In this document: piece by piece, positions 7,394 through 9,220 of the stretch
Position numbering within the stretch: the stretch's first letter is position 1
How the letters are laid out: each line of letters begins with the position of its first letter
NCBI GenBank assembly: GCA_023433965.1
Contig: JAEYTQ010000061.1
Location: forward strand, 1-9,220
DNA: 9,220 nt
Reading direction: 5' to 3'
Source of the DNA: Pseudomonadota bacterium
Lineage (GTDB): Bacteria; Pseudomonadota; Alphaproteobacteria; Rhizobiales; Xanthobacteraceae
Position numbers and translations under genes: made by a program
The notes under the pieces: generated by a model
The model's database searches: none
Seen by the model: the letters and a program-made list of their open reading frames with translations, nothing else
What the model was told of the DNA's origin: nothing

Positions 7394-7569
7394 AGTGCCA
7401 GATCTCGGCCGGCTTTCGGAAATCGCGAGAGGCGCACGCCTCGAGGGCTGACCCGAACGCGTTCAATCCCGAATCGTGGAAGATCAGGTCGACCCTCAGG
7501 TTGGCACCTCCCGTCGAGGATCCGGATTGCCGTTGCCCGTGTCGGCCTTGCGTCTGCTGCATCGGTCAT
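7390..7569 (-). CDS. Possible 59-residue small ORF upstream of fdhD (unrecognised)
   Basis: An ATG at 7569 is preceded by AAAGGG with 8-nt spacing (7578-7583), and the ORF ends in a TGA that overlaps the fdhD start as ATGA. Both are signs of a real, coupled gene. Against this, the product (MTDAADARPTRATAIR...) is rich in arginine and resembles no family I know, and only about half of its third codon positions are G or C. The neighbours use G or C there far more often. It may be a leader peptide, a chance ORF, or noise in an intergenic region. Confidence 0.25.
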   Translation of the reverse strand: MTDAADARPTRATAIRILDGRCQPEGRPDLPRFGIERVRVSPRGVRLSRFPKAGRDLAL

Positions 7570-7683
7570 GGTGCGAACCCTTTCGACGACCTCCCGCGAT
7601 CTGACGGCTTACGAACGCAGATCTTGCGGGATCGCCCCGGTTGCCGAGGCAGCCGAGGTCGATTGCCCATGTCGAGCGCGACG
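7394..7683. promoter_or_regulatory. 290-bp gap between dps and fdhD
   Basis: The gap should contain the promoter of the fdhD-DUF1275 unit and the end of the dps transcript. CCCGC-GATC (7593-7601) and GATC-TT-GCGGG (7620-7630) can pair with a 2-nt bulge, but no T-run follows on the minus strand, so it is not a convincing terminator. No consensus promoter is visible. A second minus-strand frame, from about 7510 to 7390 (containing VDLIFHDSGLNAFGSALEA), has high G/C at third positions but no standard start with a good ribosome binding site. It could be a remnant of a lost gene. Confidence 0.3.
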
Positions 7684-8184
7684 CTACGCGTGCGGGCCGC
7701 TCCGGCCGGATTCATACAGGAACCAGACGCGCCGTTCGGCCTCGTCGATCCAGTTCTCCAGCAGGCTGGCGGTGGCGACGTCCCCATATTCGTCGCAGAG
7801 TTCGTGGACGCGGCGCATCTCGCGGATCAGTTGCTGGTTGTCGCTGCGCAGCTCTGCGAGCATATCTTGCGGATCGACATAGTCGGCATCGTTGTCGAGG
7901 ATGCGCTGCTCTCGCGCGATCTGGCCGATCGAGCGCAGCGCCGTGCCACCAATCTTGCGGGCACGCTCGGCGACGTCGTCCGTCATGGCGAAGATTTGCT
8001 CGGCCTGCTCGTCCAGCAGCAGATGGTAATCGCGGAAATGTGGGCCTGACATATGCCAATGGAAATTCTTGGTCTTGACGTAGAGGGCAAAGACGTCGGC
8101 CAGAAGAGCTCTGAGCGCGGCCGGGATGTCCCGGTTGGCGCCACTCTTCAAATCGGTCGGGCTTTGCAGATCTGCTTTGGTCAT
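7684..8184 (-). CDS. dps: Dps family DNA-binding ferritin-like protein
   Basis: Dps proteins form 12-subunit cages that oxidise and store Fe(II) using hydrogen peroxide and often bind DNA in starved or stressed cells. The start at 8184 is chosen because AAGGA lies 7 nt upstream (8192-8196). It gives 166 residues, the usual length. An in-frame ATG at 8199 has a poorer site. The inter-subunit ferroxidase residues match E. coli Dps with a constant offset of nine: His42, His54, Asp58, Asp69 and Glu73, within NFHWHMSGPHF and DDVAERARKIGG. The N-terminal tail has a few lysines and arginines, so DNA binding is plausible but unproven. It lies upstream of fdhD on the same strand, separated by 290 bp. 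Confidence 0.95.
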   Translation of the reverse strand: MTKADLQSPTDLKSGANRDIPAALRALLADVFALYVKTKNFHWHMSGPHFRDYHLLLDEQAEQIFAMTDDVAERARKIGGTALRSIGQIAREQRILDNDADYVDPQDMLAELRSDNQQLIREMRRVHELCDEYGDVATASLLENWIDEAERRVWFLYESGRSGPHA

Positions 8185-8256
8185 TTTTCTATCCTTCATC
8201 GAGCCTGCAAATGGTCTAGTGCCATCCGCAGCACCAGTCTTTTCGATTGGCACGGG

Positions 8257-8520
8257 CTACCGGCCGAAGGCACGCAACGTCGTTTGAACGTCGGCTTCCC
8301 TCGACATGAGATTCGCCAGAAGGCTCACGCTAGCCGTCCTGCAGAAGATCATTGCGATCCGGCCGCAAGCAACACTGGAGACGACGCCGGAGGATGCGGA
8401 TCGGTAAGAACTGCCGAGGGCATGAATGATGTCGAGCACCGTGGCGATCTCCTGGTGCGTAAAGGCCGACCGAATCCCGAACAGCATCAGAACCCAGCTT
8501 TGAATGCCGAGACCCGTCAT
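8257..8520 (-). CDS. Hypothetical 87-residue ORF overlapping the end of the AraC regulator gene
   Basis: The ATG at 8520 overlaps the stop codon of the regulator as ATGA, and the ORF then fills the gap to within 73 bp of dps. About 73% of its third codon positions are G or C, which is compatible with coding. The product (MTGLGIQSWVLMLFGIR..., with EIATVLDIIHALGSS in the middle) matches no family I recognise. It has no signal peptide or clear domain. Without it, 8185-8516 would be a 332-bp gap. The plus strand of this stretch also has only short open frames. Confidence 0.3.
   Translation of the reverse strand: MTGLGIQSWVLMLFGIRSAFTHQEIATVLDIIHALGSSYRSASSGVVSSVACGRIAMIFCRTASVSLLANLMSREADVQTTLRAFGR
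8276..8293. repeat. Direct repeat AACGTCG with 11-bp period upstream of dps
   Basis: AACGTCG occurs at 8276-8282 and again at 8287-8293, separated by TTTG. The 11-bp period is about one helical turn, and the pair lies about 92 bp upstream of the dps start codon. That arrangement fits a binding site for a regulator with two DNA-binding modules, such as an AraC-type protein. It also lies inside the doubtful 87-codon ORF and may be chance. Confidence 0.25.
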
Positions 8521-9220
8521 GACACGCTCACCCGCGGCGAGGGCAGCGGCGTGAACTGCGCGAGCCACGCACTCCTCCACTGGTACGGCGTATCGCTGGT
8601 GAAGCGCTTGAACACCGTCGTGAAGTGAGCCTGGGTCTGGAAACCCACGGTCAGGGCGATTTCTACCAGCGGGATGTCGTTCCGCTTGAGCAATTCTTGG
8701 GCGCGTTCGATCCGGCGCTTCAGGAGATATTCGTGGGGACGCATGCCCATGGCGGCGCGGAATTGCGCGGCGAAGTGCATCCGGCTGAGCCCGGCAACCG
8801 CAGCGAGATCCTGCAAGGTGATCTTTGCGGCAAGGTTCTCGTCCACGTACTGGATGACCCGTTTGAGGCGCCATTTCTGCAGCGACCTGACATTGCGGCC
8901 GCAGGGAGTCTCGACGGTCGGCGGCGTGGCGCCGGCCTGCCGGCTGAACTGCCGGGTCAGAATCGCAAGGCGCAACGCATCCGCGTAGATGGCCGAATTC
9001 GGATCGTCGGAGGTTTCGGTCTCGGCCAACGCGTCCGAGAGACGCTCCATCACGAAGTCCTCGGAGCTTCTGGGGCTAAGCGCTACCTCCGTCACGGCGG
9101 CGCCACGGTCGAGACGCATCGCCGACACCTTGAATTTCGTGCTGCCGCTCTCCTCCGGTCCCTCTTTTTCGCTCGAGACGGCCAAGGCGACATCGAGGTG
9201 CTCGAGAGAGATCGTGATCC
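8517..9220 (-). CDS. AraC-family transcriptional regulator, 5' end outside window
   Basis: DNA-binding regulator with the two helix-turn-helix motifs of the AraC/XylS family at its C-terminus. Counting from a TTG at 9185, the first is ITLQDLAAVAGLSRMHFAAQF (122-142) and the second is IPLVEIALTVGFQTQAHFTT (171-190), followed by VFKRFTSDTPYQWR. The frame stays open from 9185 to the right edge (ISLEHLDVALAVSS), so the TTG is probably not the true start and the gene continues beyond 9220. The roughly 100 visible residues before the DNA-binding part do not resemble a known sensor domain I can name. The gene is at the head of the leftward run that includes dps and fdhD. Control of these genes or of the oxalate/bd oxidase set is inference from position. 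Confidence 0.93.
   Translation of the reverse strand, partial: ITISLEHLDVALAVSSEKEGPEESGSTKFKVSAMRLDRGAAVTEVALSPRSSEDFVMERLSDALAETETSDDPNSAIYADALRLAILTRQFSRQAGATPPTVETPCGRNVRSLQKWRLKRVIQYVDENLAAKITLQDLAAVAGLSRMHFAAQFRAAMGMRPHEYLLKRRIERAQELLKRNDIPLVEIALTVGFQTQAHFTTVFKRFTSDTPYQWRSAWLAQFTPLPSPRVSVS

Noticed and set aside
7107..7562. 151-codon minus-strand frame overlapping fdhD
   Set aside because: Most of it is an out-of-frame shadow of fdhD. Only its first third, in the gap, has coding-like composition, and that is noted under the intergenic entry.
8306..8407. 33-codon plus-strand ORF (MRFARRLTLAVLQK...)
   Set aside because: It has no ribosome binding site or recognisable features, and it is antisense to the doubtful 87-codon ORF.

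Overview
The window is GC-rich, densely coding DNA with strong G/C bias at third codon positions. The gene families present (Tat-exported bicupin oxalate decarboxylase, CioAB-type bd oxidase, FdhF/YdeP-like molybdoenzyme, Dps, AraC regulator) suggest an alphaproteobacterium, probably of the Bradyrhizobium/Rhodopseudomonas group. That placement is inferred from composition and protein character; there is no rRNA or marker gene to fix it. No tRNA, rRNA, CRISPR array, insertion sequence or phage gene was recognised.

Layout from left to right. (1) 1-1711, minus strand: most of a molybdopterin-dependent oxidoreductase of the FdhF/YdeP family. Its C-terminus lies beyond the left edge, and an apparent 1-nt frameshift lies near its N-terminus. 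(2) 1712-1966: a divergent control region with several inverted repeats. (3) 1967-3211, plus strand: oxalate decarboxylase with a twin-arginine signal, followed by a strong hairpin terminator. (4) 3356-5757, minus strand: cydB and cydA of a short-Q-loop (cyanide-insensitive type) cytochrome bd quinol oxidase, joined by an ATGA overlap. (5) 5874-6548: a DUF1275/YoaK membrane protein, 17 bp downstream of (6) fdhD at 6566-7393, the sulfurtransferase that matures formate dehydrogenases. (7) 7684-8184: a Dps ferritin-like protein. (8) 8517 to the right edge: an AraC-family regulator whose N-terminus is cut off. An uncertain 87-codon ORF lies between the regulator and dps, and an uncertain 59-codon ORF lies upstream of fdhD.

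How the genes may work together (inference). Oxalate decarboxylase turns oxalate into formate and CO2 and consumes a proton. The FdhF/YdeP-like enzyme may be a formate dehydrogenase or a related oxidoreductase, and FdhD would supply its sulfurated molybdenum cofactor. The bd oxidase gives a low-proton-yield, stress-resistant route for electrons to oxygen. Dps protects DNA, and the AraC protein may be the local regulator. The set resembles the E. coli acid-stress network in which AraC-type YdeO controls ydeP and the bd-II oxidase genes, with proton-consuming oxalate decarboxylation added. It could equally be an oxalate-to-formate-to-CO2 respiratory module, and nothing in the sequence alone decides between these.
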